Source: JAAYBR01 sp033813475
GTDB taxonomy: Bacteria; Hydrogenedentota; Hydrogenedentia; Hydrogenedentales; CAITNO01
DNA length: 34,824 nucleotides
Assembly: GCA_033813475.1 (NCBI GenBank)
Contig: JAPXRP010000023.1
Span: 1 to 34,824 of the forward strand
Direction: 5' to 3'
Shown: one piece after another, positions 26,312-33,758 of the stretch
Layout: each line of letters begins with the position of its first letter
How positions within the stretch are numbered: the stretch's first letter is position 1
Program-made: the position numbers and the translations under genes
Notes under the pieces: model-generated
Databases searched by the model: none
The model's input: only the letters and a program-made list of their open reading frames with translations
What the model was told of the DNA's origin: nothing

Positions 26312-27802
26312 ATGAAACGGCGGGTTCTTCTTCTTGCCTTCTCCCTGGCCGCGTGGGGTGTCGTGGCCGCCGTCCTTGCGGAGGCCTTCGCCGTCTGGCG
26401 GGCGGCGGCGTCTCTGGACCGCGCCCGCGCCGTCGAGGCGCGGCTGTATGCCACCCGCACCCCCGAGGACGCCGCCGTCATCGAGCGGTACGCCTCCGCC
26501 CCCCCTGACACGGACGCCGATGTCCGCGCCCGTGAGGCCTTCCTTGCCCTGGACCCCGCCGAACGGGCGGGCTTCCTCGCCGAACGCGGCTGGGCGGCCT
26601 TTCAGGCCGATTCCGCAGGTGCGGTGGTGGAGGGATGGGCGCCGCAATCCCCTCAGACGGCCCCCGAGGTCGCCGAAATCGCCGAAAAGATCGCCGGGGC
26701 GGGGAATGTCCTCGCCCCCCTCCCCCCCGAGATCGTTCAGGACGCCCGCGCGGCCCTCGGCATGGCCTGGGGCGGCGCCCGCCAGTTCCGCGACTACCCC
26801 CTGCCCCCGGACGGCGGCGGGGAGCCCCGGGTCGTCCAGTTCGCCTTCCACCCCTTCCCCAAAGATTCCGCCACCCCCGAACAGGTCGGCGTGTTTCTCC
26901 GCGCCTCCCAATGGGAAAAACTCTGGACCACCCTCCGGCCCAACCTGCGCCACGCCGACTTCCTGGACCTGCGCACCAATTCCCTCGGGTTCCGCGACGA
27001 CGAGGTGGTCCTGCCCAAACCTGGGGGCGTCTTCCGCATTGTCTGTGTCGGCGGATCCACCACCGCCGAGGGCGTGACCAACGAGCTGACCTGGCCCAAC
27101 ATCCTTGAGGCGCGGCTGAAGGCCTCCCTGCCGGGGCGCGCCGTGGACGTGGTGAATGCGGGCATCTTCGCCCTCGGCGCGGGCGGCGAGGCGGAGCATC
27201 TGCCCGACTATATGGCCCTCCAGCCGGACCTCGTCATCCACTACAACTTTGTGAACGACGTGCCGCTGCTCGTGGAACAGTGGACAAACCCCGCCCGTGC
27301 CGGCGCGCTGGCAAACCTGCGGAACCTGCTCGGACGGTCCCGGTTCGTGTTTGACTACCTGGGCCCCCTGCTTCTGCCCAACGACGCCGCCCTGGACCGC
27401 GTCGTGGACGAGACCCTCATCGCCCATCTGGGCCGCCTGGCGGAGGCCTGCCGCGCGGAGGCCGCGGACTTCGCCCCCGCCACCTTCGCCCGGCCCGACT
27501 ACGAGCACCTCCCCCCGGACGAGCGCGCCTTCTACGAATACCGCGTCGGCACCATGCTCTGGGGGCGGCTCGTGAACATGGCGGGCTACTGCCGGCTCGT
27601 GGACGCCTACAACCGCCGCGTCCGCGCCTTCTGCGAGCGCGAGAACCTCCCCTGCCTCGACGTCGCGGCGGCCTTCACCGGCGGTGCCGACCTGTTCACC
27701 GACATCTGCCACCTCCGCACCTGGGGCATCGAAAAAAAGGCCGAAGCCTTCGAGCAGGCCCTCCTGCCGATGCTCGCCCCGGCCGGGGAAAGCGGCCGCT
27801 GA
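26312..27802 (+). CDS. Membrane-anchored SGNH/GDSL-type hydrolase
   Basis: The 496-residue product has an N-terminal membrane anchor (about 4-28), an alpha-helical region (about 35-160) of no recognised family, and an SGNH hydrolase domain (about 215-490). The catalytic elements are visible: nucleophile S249 in RIVCVGGSTTAEG, the block III Asn in FVND (313-316) and the catalytic pair D464/H467 in TDICHLRTWG. The preceding LRTNSLGFRDDEV is typical of a subgroup of polysaccharide-linked SGNH hydrolases. Likely activities are esterase or acyl transfer on carbohydrates outside the membrane; the substrate is unknown. ATG at 26312 follows GGAG by 6 nt. It is convergent with the ABC permease gene. 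Confidence 0.85.
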   Translation: MKRRVLLLAFSLAAWGVVAAVLAEAFAVWRAAASLDRARAVEARLYATRTPEDAAVIERYASAPPDTDADVRAREAFLALDPAERAGFLAERGWAAFQADSAGAVVEGWAPQSPQTAPEVAEIAEKIAGAGNVLAPLPPEIVQDARAALGMAWGGARQFRDYPLPPDGGGEPRVVQFAFHPFPKDSATPEQVGVFLRASQWEKLWTTLRPNLRHADFLDLRTNSLGFRDDEVVLPKPGGVFRIVCVGGSTTAEGVTNELTWPNILEARLKASLPGRAVDVVNAGIFALGAGGEAEHLPDYMALQPDLVIHYNFVNDVPLLVEQWTNPARAGALANLRNLLGRSRFVFDYLGPLLLPNDAALDRVVDETLIAHLGRLAEACRAEAADFAPATFARPDYEHLPPDERAFYEYRVGTMLWGRLVNMAGYCRLVDAYNRRVRAFCERENLPCLDVAAAFTGGADLFTDICHLRTWGIEKKAEAFEQALLPMLAPAGESGR

Positions 27803-27846
27803 CCCCCAAACTCCGGGGCACGGCAAGCGGCGCCCCGGTGGGCGCA

Positions 27847-27938
27847 AAGAGGGCGCGGCAAGCAGCGCCCCTACGAGCCGCGTGCCTGGTGTGGCTCATG
27901 GCAAGCGCAGGTAGGGGCGCTGCTTGCCGCGCCCTCTT
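27847..27938. repeat. 28-bp perfect inverted repeat (GGCAAGCAGCGCCCC type)
   Basis: Arms 27847-27874 and 27911-27938 are perfect reverse complements of 28 nt with a 36-nt loop. A decayed extra half copy (CGGCAAGCGGCGCCCC) lies at 27821-27836, and a short fragment GGCAAGCG lies in the loop. The element fills the gap between the convergent SGNH and ABC permease genes. Confidence 0.88.
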
Positions 27939-27965
27939 CCTTGACGGCACAGCCTCCGCTCACCC

Positions 27966-27994
27966 GCCGGGGGATTCCTTTCGCATCCCCCGGC
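27966..27994 (-). terminator. 10-bp GC hairpin downstream of the ABC permease
   Basis: Arms 27966-27975 and 27985-27994 pair perfectly with a 9-nt loop, 8 nt after the permease stop codon. No U-tract follows on the minus strand, so it may simply stabilise the message end. Confidence 0.4.
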
Positions 27995-28002
27995 CCGCCG
28001 GA

Positions 28003-29532
28003 TTACGCGCCGAAAACCTGGTCCTTCAGGCGCTGGTATTGGTTGTGGAGCACCACGGCGGCCGCGCAGGCCAACGCGCCGTTCAGCACGAGGGCGGCAA
28101 GGGTCGCGGCATTTGCCTCGGAGACAAGGTCCGTGCCCAAAGGCGCCCCCGCGCCGAAGAGCAACACGGTGAAGGGCAGCCAGGGGGACAGAAGCAGCCC
28201 TGTCACGCCAAACCGCGTGACCGCCGGAAAGACCATCCACGCGACAATGATGTAGAGCATGAAGAGTTTCCGGCCCCGCGCGCCCCAGCCAATCTGCACG
28301 CACTGGTAGAACAGGGCCAGAAAGAGAAGGTTGACGCAAAGGAGCAGGAATCCCAGGCCCGTCTGGGGGGTGAGCTCGGAGATGCCCGCCGCATACAGGG
28401 TCCCCTGGGCCAGCACGCACACGCCCGTCACGGCGAGCATGGCCGGCGCGCTGACCGCGCAGTCGTCCAGCCAGGAGACGCCCCGCCTCCCGGCCTTGCG
28501 CGCCCGGCGCAGGCCCCGGGCCGCCTGCGCCGCCCCGGGCGACCCGGCGACCATCGTGCCCAGCAGGAGCGCCATGGCCACTCCGGCGGCGACCACTCCG
28601 GCGGCCTCCTGCGTCTCCCGCGCCGGCGCCCCCATGTTCCGTCCGCTGCGGGTCTCCGAAGAGTTCGGCAACGCCTGCCAGGAGACACCGTCGGGAATCA
28701 TGCAGCAGAAGGCGTACACGGCGACCAGCAGGGCCTGCAGTTTGCGGCTGTTGTACCAGCGGGGTCCGCGGAAGGCGCGCCACAGGTTGACCCAGCACAG
28801 GACAAACAGGGGGGCCTGCATGGCGCACTGAAGCAGGAGCAGCGCGGCCGAGTCCCCCGCGCCAAACCCGGTGTCGCGGAGAGTTCCCGCGTTGGCCATG
28901 GACACCAGGAGGGGCAGGCCGAGCATGTGCGACCAGATGGTTTCGAAGTGTTGGCTGATGCGCGCCAAGACCATGAACCACGCGAGAAACCCCACGGCCA
29001 CCACCGCAATCAGTCCGCCGTTCCCCTTTTTTCCATCCTGCGTGTTCAGGCCAACCGCCGCCGAGGCGAACATCAGGAGGGCGCTGGTCATGGTGCAGGA
29101 CAGCACAAACGCGCAGACCAGATGCCACGGGAACCGCGCCGCGAGGGCGGCGGGCACAAAGACGGGCAGCAACACCCCGGCAAGGACCCATTCGGGAAAC
29201 CCGCCGCCCACCACAAGCCCGGCCACATGGTTGCGCGCCGCCAGCGGGGAGGCGCGGTAGAACTCCAGCGTGCCCTCGCGCACCTCCGCCAGGGCCATGC
29301 GCCCCACCGCGACCGGCGCGAGGAACCCCGCGATAAACAGCACCATGGCTCCCGACAGACCGGCCAGAATGGTCCAGGCCTCGACCGCCTGTGACGCGGG
29401 CCCCCACAGCGCAAGAAACACCACCAGCACCAGCGCGGCCAGCACGGGCTCGAAAATGACCTCGGGAAAGCGGGTGCGCAGGTAAAACCCCTTGAGGAAC
29501 TGCGGGTTGTCGCGGAGCGAAACCAGTTTCAT
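28003..29532 (-). CDS. ABC-2-type transporter permease
   Basis: The 509-residue polytopic membrane protein (about ten or more hydrophobic segments) is the expected membrane partner of the ATPase encoded immediately upstream. Family features include the cytosolic start MKLVSLRDNPQFLKGFYLRT and the coupling segment EVREGTLEFYRASPLAARNH (about 80-99). Its ATG overlaps the ATPase stop as ATGA (29532-29529), giving strong translational coupling. Exporter systems of this layout move lipids, polysaccharides, drugs or peptides; nothing in the sequence shows the cargo. The frame continues upstream of the chosen ATG, but that part is antisense to the ATPase. Confidence 0.83.
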   Translation of the reverse strand: MKLVSLRDNPQFLKGFYLRTRFPEVIFEPVLAALVLVVFLALWGPASQAVEAWTILAGLSGAMVLFIAGFLAPVAVGRMALAEVREGTLEFYRASPLAARNHVAGLVVGGGFPEWVLAGVLLPVFVPAALAARFPWHLVCAFVLSCTMTSALLMFASAAVGLNTQDGKKGNGGLIAVVAVGFLAWFMVLARISQHFETIWSHMLGLPLLVSMANAGTLRDTGFGAGDSAALLLLQCAMQAPLFVLCWVNLWRAFRGPRWYNSRKLQALLVAVYAFCCMIPDGVSWQALPNSSETRSGRNMGAPARETQEAAGVVAAGVAMALLLGTMVAGSPGAAQAARGLRRARKAGRRGVSWLDDCAVSAPAMLAVTGVCVLAQGTLYAAGISELTPQTGLGFLLLCVNLLFLALFYQCVQIGWGARGRKLFMLYIIVAWMVFPAVTRFGVTGLLLSPWLPFTVLLFGAGAPLGTDLVSEANAATLAALVLNGALACAAAVVLHNQYQRLKDQVFGA

Positions 29533-30461
29533 GACGTTTCCCTCGCGCCGACGCGCATGAAGAGGCTTTCGAGGCTCTCGTGCTCCAGGGCGAACTCGGC
29601 GACGGTGAGGCCGCCGCCCACGAGGGCGGACAGCAGCTCCGCCGCCTGGTCCTCCGTGCCGTGGAACTCGGCGAGGCACTGCCCCGCGGCGACGGCGGGG
29701 CCGGAGACGAGCGGGTTGCCTTCCAGCCACGCGGCGACGGCTTCGGCTGTGGTGGCGCCCGCCGGGCGGATGCGCAGGCGCACGCCCGTCTCGAGGCGGC
29801 GGCGGATGTCCGCAATGCTGCCGGAGACGACCATGCGGCCTTTCTCCATGACACCGACGGCGGTGCAAAGCTCGTCGAGCTCGGACAGGATGTGGCTGGA
29901 GATGACGACGGCGGCGCCGTTGGCGGCGGCCTCGTGGAGGAGGCGGCGCATCTCGACGCGGGCGATGGGGTCCATGCCGCTGGCGGGCTCGTCGAGGAGC
30001 AGCGCCTTCGGCTCCGGGAGCAGCGTCTTCGCCAGCACGAGCCGCTGCTTCATGCCCCGCGAAAGCTCGGAGACCCGCGTGTCGAGTTTCTTCTCGAGGT
30101 CCACCCGGGCGGCCCACTCGCGCACCCGGTCCGCCCGGCCGGGGCGGGCCACGAGGTGCGCGGCGGCGAACACGTCAAGATATTGGCGGACCGTCAGGTC
30201 GGGGTAGAGCGGCGGGAGGTCGGGCATGTAGCCGATGCGGCGCCAGGCCTCCTCCGGGTGGACGTCGGGGTCCACGCCGTCAATGCGGATTTCGCCGTAG
30301 GTCGGCTCGATGGCCCGGGCGACGGCCTTGATGGTGGAGGTCTTCCCCGCGCCGTTGGGACCGAGCAGGCCGAAGACCTCCCCCGGCCCCACCTCGAGGT
30401 CCAGATCCTCCACGGCGGTGACGGTGTCGTAGTCCACCCGCAGCGACTTGACCGAAATCAT
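29529..30461 (-). CDS. ABC transporter ATP-binding protein
   Basis: The 310-residue ATPase drives the adjacent permease. Walker A is GPNGAGKTS (34-42), the ABC signature is LSRGMKQ (133-139), Walker B is ALLLDEP (153-159) with catalytic E158, and the switch histidine is H190 in VVISSHILSE. It belongs to the ABC-2 exporter class, with a C-terminal extension of about 90 residues beyond the nucleotide-binding domain. The start at 30461 is preceded by GGAGGAGG. An extended -10 promoter is visible at 30501-30509. The ATPase and permease overlap by four bases. Confidence 0.93.
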   Translation of the reverse strand: MISVKSLRVDYDTVTAVEDLDLEVGPGEVFGLLGPNGAGKTSTIKAVARAIEPTYGEIRIDGVDPDVHPEEAWRRIGYMPDLPPLYPDLTVRQYLDVFAAAHLVARPGRADRVREWAARVDLEKKLDTRVSELSRGMKQRLVLAKTLLPEPKALLLDEPASGMDPIARVEMRRLLHEAAANGAAVVISSHILSELDELCTAVGVMEKGRMVVSGSIADIRRRLETGVRLRIRPAGATTAEAVAAWLEGNPLVSGPAVAAGQCLAEFHGTEDQAAELLSALVGGGLTVAEFALEHESLESLFMRVGARETS

Positions 30462-30500
30462 GCGCGCCCTCCTCCCGGCGCCCCGCGCGCCGATGCATGC

Positions 30501-30509
30501 AGGATAGCA
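30501..30509 (-). promoter_or_regulatory. Extended -10 promoter of the ABC exporter operon
   Basis: Minus-strand TGC-TATCCT (30509-30501) lies about 40 nt upstream of the ATPase start. No convincing -35 is present. Confidence 0.4.
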
Positions 30510-30579
30510 CAGGGGTACGCGCGCGGGAAACTTTCCGCAGCGCCGCGTCGCCGGAAAAAGCGGTGACCGTGGATTCCCT

Positions 30580-30666
30580 GGCACGGGATTGCAGCACTCG
30601 CTCCGCTCGTTCGCAATGACGCGCTGGCACGCCGTCATGGCGAACGAAGTGAAGCCATCTCGTGCC
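30580..30666. repeat. Decayed inverted repeat related to the 20120-20187 element
   Basis: Arms 30580-30621 and 30633-30666 pair imperfectly and share GATTGC, CGCAATGACG and ATCTCGTGCC with the repeat at 20120-20187. This copy has several substitutions and an indel. It lies in the 343-nt divergent gap 30462-30804, between the ABC ATPase and the secreted TIM-barrel gene. The rest of that gap holds the ATPase promoter and a lone TATGAT at 30729 without a -35. Confidence 0.75.
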
Positions 30667-30804
30667 CGCCGGCGCTCCGGCCAGCGCCCTGCCGGAACGC
30701 GAAGCCCACCCCTGCCGGGCGATTGGGGTATGATGGGGACAGGCGGGGCGGGTTTGCCCGGGACTTCCCCCGGGGCGCCGTCTCCCGCGGGACGGGGTGG
30801 TCCT

Positions 30805-33630
30805 ATGATGCTGTCGGCTCTGTCCGTGCTGGTGTTCACGCTTTCCGCGGCGGGCAACGCCCCCCGGGGGGCGGGCGACATCTATCTGCAAACAGACTCC
30901 TTTGCCCTGGTCCTCTCGGCTGATGCCCGCGTCACGGGCGTGATGGACCTGCGCGCCGGGGAGGATTACGGCGTTCCGGACACGGGGGTCCCCTTTGCCG
31001 CCGTGCGGCGCGGCGGCGAGACCTTCCCGGCGACGGCGGCCTCGCATGAGAACGGGCAGCTCACCCTCACCTTCGCGGACGTCAAGGGACGCGCCGTCCT
31101 CTGCGTCACACCGGCGCCCCGGCGCATCGAGTTCGAGGTGACCTCCCTCACCTGCGAGCGCGCCGCCGAGCTGGTGTTCGCCCAGATTCCCACCACCCTG
31201 CGCGGCGCGCCCGACGAACCCTTCGCGGTCAGCCCGCTCGCGCTGAACCTGGAGACGAACTGCGCGCAAATCCCCGGCCTCTGCCCGGGCCTCACGGGGT
31301 TCACCGCCCCGGAGCGGTTCGGGTTCCGGGGGGCCAAAGGCGCCGTGGTCGCCGCGCCCATGGCCGGGCTCCGCGACGCGCTGAAAGAGGCGCTCCAGTC
31401 CGCCGAAGGCCTGGAGCACTCCCCCCTGGGCGGCCCCTGGGCGCAGGAGGCGAAGATCAACCGGGGCTCGTACCTCATCGCCACGGAGGACGTGACGGAG
31501 GCCAACGTCGCGTACTGGATCCAGGCCGCCCACAGCGTCGGCGCGACGCAGCTCGACCTGCACGGCGGCCACGCGTTCCGCTGGGGGGACTACGAGGTGA
31601 ACCGCGACGTGTACCCGCGCGGGCGCGACAGCCTCAAGGCCGTCGTGGACACGATCCACTCGGCGGGCCTCGCCGCCGGACTCCACACCTACGCCTTTTT
31701 CGTCTCCAAGGAGACCCCCTGGGTCACGCCGGTGCCCGATGACCGGCTGGACACCGACGCCGTGTTCACCCTCGCCGACGGCGTGGACGCCGACGCGACG
31801 GAGGTGGCGGTGAACGAGGACACGGCGGCCATGTCCGCGGTCACGGGGTTCCAGGTGCGCAACAGCGCCACGCTCCGCGTGGGCGACGAGCTGATCACCT
31901 ACACCGGCGTCAGGAAGGAGAAGCCCTACGCCTTCACGGGCTGCACGCGCGGCGCGTTGGGCACGAAGGCCGCGCGGCACGCGCGCGGCGTGAAGGCCCT
32001 CCACCTCAAGGAATGCTTCGGCCTCTTCGTCCCCAGGGGCGACTCCACCCTGTTCACCGAGGTCGCGCGGCGCACGGCGGACCTGTTCAACGAATGCGGT
32101 TTCGACATGCTCTATCTCGACGCGCTGGACGGCGCGGACATCCTCGCAGGGGGCCCGCACGCGTGGCATTACGCCGCGAAGTTCACCCACGCCCTGGCCC
32201 GCCGCCTCGACCGGCCCGCCGTCATGGAGATGAGCACCTTCTTCCACCACCTGTGGCCCCTGCGCTCGCGCATGGGCGCGTGGGACTGCCCCGCCCGCGG
32301 CGCGCGGGATTTCGTGGACGCCCATGTCCTCCACAACCGGCGCTGGGAGGCGTCCTTCCTGCCGGTCCATCTCGGGTGGTGGGGCGTGTTCGGGTGGGGC
32401 GGCGTGCAGCCGGAGCGCAGCTTCCCCGAGGACATCGAGTATGTCTGCGCCAGGGCCCTCGCCACGGACAGCAGCCTCTCCTACATCGCCGGGGTCACGC
32501 CGGAGACCCTGAAGACCGGCGGCGCGGGGCGTTTCGCCGGCATCGCCAAACGCTACGAGGCCCTGCGCGCGGCGGGCACCGTGCCCGCGTCCATCCGCGC
32601 GCGCCTGGCCGCCCCGGGGAGGGAGTTCACCCTCGACCCCAAGGCGGACGGAAAGTTCCTCCCCCTGGCCCGGTCGCGCCACACAGTCACCGTGACAGGC
32701 GCGCCCGCCGAGGTGACGGTGGCCAACCCCCACGGCGAGCAGCCCCTGCGGCTCCGCATCGAGGCGCTGCTGTCGGCCGGGGACCCCGCATCCCCCGACG
32801 CGGTCGTCCTGACGGATTTCCAGGGCGTTGGCGAGTTCGCCCCCGCCACCGCCCAGCAGGGGGTGGAGGCCGCCCTGACCCCCGGTCCCGCGGCGGTGCT
32901 GACGGCGAAGAACACCTCCGCCGAGCCGGGCCGCGCCTGGGCGGCCTTCCGGTCGGAGTTTGCCGCGCCCCTCAACCTGACCAACCGGGGGCTGGCGCTG
33001 ACGGTGGAGGGCGACGGCCAGGGCGCCGTGCTCAATGTGCAGCTCCGGGCCTCGGAGCATCTGGGCGGCGGCATCGCCGACCACTACATCCCCCTGGACT
33101 TCAAGGGGCGGCGGCAGGCGCTCCTCGTCGAGCCGGAGTCCGACCGGCTGGCGGACTGGGAATGGCCCCACACCCGCCGCCGGGGAGACTGGGCCGCCGA
33201 CCCCGACCGGCTCACCGCCTTCCTCTACCCCATGTACCACATCTGGGTGGACTACGCCAGCATCGCCTCCCTGAGCGTCGGCGTCACCAACCTCCCCAAG
33301 GGCAAGACCGTGACGGCGAAGGTGGGGCCGGTGCATGCCGTGAAGCTGCGCGCCGGGGTGGTGGCAAACCCGTTCCTCCTCATGGGCGGCCAGACCATTG
33401 TCTTCCCCGTCACGCTGGAGGCCGGGGAGTATCTGGAATACAACGACTTCACGGACTGCAAGGTGTACGACGCGCAGGGCGCGTTCAAGGCCGACATCAT
33501 GCCCCTCGGCGCGCTGCCCCTGCTCGCGGCGGGGGACACCGTCTGCGCCTTCGCCGCCGACCCCCAGAAGGACGGCCCCGTCCGCGCCAGGCTGACCTTC
33601 ACGACCACGGGCGAGGCGCTGAAACCGTAG
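30805..33630 (+). CDS. Large secreted glycoside hydrolase-like protein (TIM barrel with beta inserts)
   Basis: The 941-residue product has a signal peptide (MMLSALSVLVFTLSAAGNA). Residues about 25-210 look like a beta-sandwich, and about 215-560 like a TIM barrel interrupted by a beta-rich insert at about 325-400 (FQVRNSATLRVGDELITYTG). ATQLDLHGGHAFRWGDYEVN and GFDMLYLDALDGADI (D439 and D442) fall where clan-D-type alpha-glycosidases (GH31/GH36-like) have catalytic or structural acidic residues. The C-terminal part (about 600-941) is beta-rich and may bind carbohydrate. I cannot assign an exact family or substrate. The ATG at 30805 follows GGGGTGG; the open frame upstream is not homologous to anything. 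It is convergent with an SGLT-type sugar symporter, a fitting partner for uptake of released sugar. Confidence 0.65.
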   Translation: MMLSALSVLVFTLSAAGNAPRGAGDIYLQTDSFALVLSADARVTGVMDLRAGEDYGVPDTGVPFAAVRRGGETFPATAASHENGQLTLTFADVKGRAVLCVTPAPRRIEFEVTSLTCERAAELVFAQIPTTLRGAPDEPFAVSPLALNLETNCAQIPGLCPGLTGFTAPERFGFRGAKGAVVAAPMAGLRDALKEALQSAEGLEHSPLGGPWAQEAKINRGSYLIATEDVTEANVAYWIQAAHSVGATQLDLHGGHAFRWGDYEVNRDVYPRGRDSLKAVVDTIHSAGLAAGLHTYAFFVSKETPWVTPVPDDRLDTDAVFTLADGVDADATEVAVNEDTAAMSAVTGFQVRNSATLRVGDELITYTGVRKEKPYAFTGCTRGALGTKAARHARGVKALHLKECFGLFVPRGDSTLFTEVARRTADLFNECGFDMLYLDALDGADILAGGPHAWHYAAKFTHALARRLDRPAVMEMSTFFHHLWPLRSRMGAWDCPARGARDFVDAHVLHNRRWEASFLPVHLGWWGVFGWGGVQPERSFPEDIEYVCARALATDSSLSYIAGVTPETLKTGGAGRFAGIAKRYEALRAAGTVPASIRARLAAPGREFTLDPKADGKFLPLARSRHTVTVTGAPAEVTVANPHGEQPLRLRIEALLSAGDPASPDAVVLTDFQGVGEFAPATAQQGVEAALTPGPAAVLTAKNTSAEPGRAWAAFRSEFAAPLNLTNRGLALTVEGDGQGAVLNVQLRASEHLGGGIADHYIPLDFKGRRQALLVEPESDRLADWEWPHTRRRGDWAADPDRLTAFLYPMYHIWVDYASIASLSVGVTNLPKGKTVTAKVGPVHAVKLRAGVVANPFLLMGGQTIVFPVTLEAGEYLEYNDFTDCKVYDAQGAFKADIMPLGALPLLAAGDTVCAFAADPQKDGPVRARLTFTTTGEALKP

Positions 33631-33635
33631 GGGGA

Positions 33636-33732
33636 ATGGACAATATGGACAAAATGGACGCTATGGACGGAAGGGCCGGAGAAACGGCGCCGCCGTTGTG
33701 TCCATAGCGTCCATAGCGTCCATACCGTCCAT
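33636..33732. repeat. 9-nt-period ATGGAC / GTCCAT inverted array (copy 2)
   Basis: Four ATGGAC units begin at 33636, 33645, 33654 and 33663, and four GTCCAT units at 33700, 33709, 33718 and 33727; variable trinucleotides fill the 9-nt period. The 33-nt halves pair at about 28 positions, with a 31-nt GC-rich loop. It starts 6 nt after the stop of the secreted TIM-barrel gene and ends 27 nt before the stop of the symporter gene, in a convergent gap. It matches the array at 14561-14664 in design but not in spacer sequence. Confidence 0.92.
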
Positions 33733-33758
33733 ATCGTCCCTGGCCCGGCCACCCCGGC

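Noticed and set aside
30729..30734. TATGAT as promoter of the secreted TIM-barrel gene
   Set aside because: There is no -35 element and no TG extension, so support is too weak to list as a promoter.
30280..33336. 1018-codon minus-strand open frame across the secreted TIM-barrel gene
   Set aside because: It reads through the palindromic repeat and the ATPase N-terminus in the wrong frame, and shows only biased composition.
33636..33732. CRISPR array
   Set aside because: The units are 6 nt with 3-nt spacers and reverse orientation halfway; there are no 25-40 nt repeats or cas genes.
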